64,000 bases of DNA from assembly GCA_029255685.2 (NCBI GenBank), contig CM055311.2, positions 21,757,703 to 21,821,702 on the forward strand, in the 5' to 3' direction. The notes beneath the pieces are model-generated. The model saw only the letters and a list, made by a program, of their open reading frames with translations. It had not been told where the DNA came from and made no database searches. Below, piece after piece: positions 63,901 through 64,000 of this stretch (the stretch's first letter is position 1; each line of letters opens with the position of its first letter). Made by a program: the position numbers and the translations under genes. Source of the stretch: Silene conica (Eukaryota > Streptophyta > Magnoliopsida > Caryophyllales > Caryophyllaceae).

Positions 63901-64000
63901 TTCGTGCCTCAGATGGTATCGGTTTACCACACAGTGCGTCTGGTGTTTCTGCAAGATTAAGTAACCACATTGTGATAATTTGGGTTAGCGTTTGCAACAA
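60917..64000 (-). pseudogene. Helitron Rep/helicase, N-terminal and Rep part (continues beyond the window)
   Basis: Reading from 64000: an N-terminal zinc-finger-like region (ICQKCGAKRFEYESKGFCCC), the Helitron N-domain (HYYGCYDPLQYPLL), an intron 62817-63097 (GTAAGTG...CTACAG, phases agree), then the Rep domain with the HUH motif (GLPHAHFLI, 62232-62246) and the paired catalytic Tyr region (YLYKYVYKG, 61804-61830). It runs in frame into the helicase at 42509 once the Athila-like element and one TSD are removed. Lesions are a frameshift near 63430, a stop at 63105, TGA for Trp at 62422-62424, a frameshift near 62215 and another near 61345-61400. It would nick and join DNA strands in rolling-circle transposition. 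Confidence 0.88.

Larger units (their letters stand above)
32527..64000 (-). mobile_element. Degenerate Helitron (5' end outside the window)
   Basis: The 3' end is at 32527. Reading on the minus strand from 64000 there is a Rep/helicase pseudogene (split by the Athila-like copy 2 at 42515-60911), an RPA1-like pseudogene, two LINE insertions and a terminal hairpin. Rep/helicase plus RPA is the known gene set of autonomous plant Helitrons. Many stops and frameshifts show that this copy is long dead. Confidence 0.88.

Overview
The window is nuclear DNA of a higher plant, most likely a eudicot with a large repeat-rich genome. The evidence is the plant-type retrotransposon lineages (Athila-like and Tat-like Ty3/gypsy, Copia, Cassandra-like TRIM, L1-type LINE), a plant-type Helitron with an RPA-like gene, a CACTA-like element, and AT-rich intergenic DNA. 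I see no intact host gene, tRNA gene, functional rRNA gene or CRISPR array. Almost every base can be assigned to a transposable element, and most elements sit inside one another.

Block 1 (1-28571): a tandem array LTR-internal-LTR-internal-LTR-internal-LTR of a small non-autonomous Ty3/gypsy-like element (LARD type, minus strand). A tandem Cassandra-like TRIM (1846-3400) sits in its first internal domain. A Copia-type element with a gag gene but no pol (4133-20659) sits in its second LTR. That Copia element carries an Athila-like gag-pro element (12279-20456, minus strand) in its own 3' LTR. 5-bp target-site duplications (TSDs) can be read for the three inserted elements, so the order of insertion is clear.

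Block 2 (28572-32526): AT-rich spacer with a 297-bp inverted-repeat element, short duplications and a CACTA-like non-autonomous element rich in GCGACGG/CCGTCGC palindromes.

Block 3 (32527-64000 and beyond): one degenerate Helitron on the minus strand. Its 3' end is visible (11-bp hairpin followed by CTAG and a host T). It carries a ten-exon RPA1-like pseudogene, two LINE insertions and a Rep/helicase pseudogene. A second Athila-like gag-pro element (42515-60911, plus strand, intact 956-codon gag-pro ORF) splits the helicase. Its 3' LTR is in turn split by a nearly complete Tat-lineage element (50654-60892, minus strand; gag, protease, RT, two RNase H domains, integrase) that has an antisense three-exon extra ORF.

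The strongest unexplained signal is a set of 12-bp near-palindromes (GGTCGACCGACC-type in the Athila-like family, CCTCGATCGAGG in the LARD family) that occur in pairs exactly 21 bp apart, in LTRs, in the gag-pro ORF and in 3' non-coding DNA, with divergent 9-bp spacers. Other notable signals are three hairpin-plus-polypurine modules shared by both families, TRIMs with alternating LTR types, a UAG-CAA-UUA stop context at the Tat pro/RT junction, and C-to-T type nonsense mutations throughout. All identities and domain calls are by eye; no database search was run.
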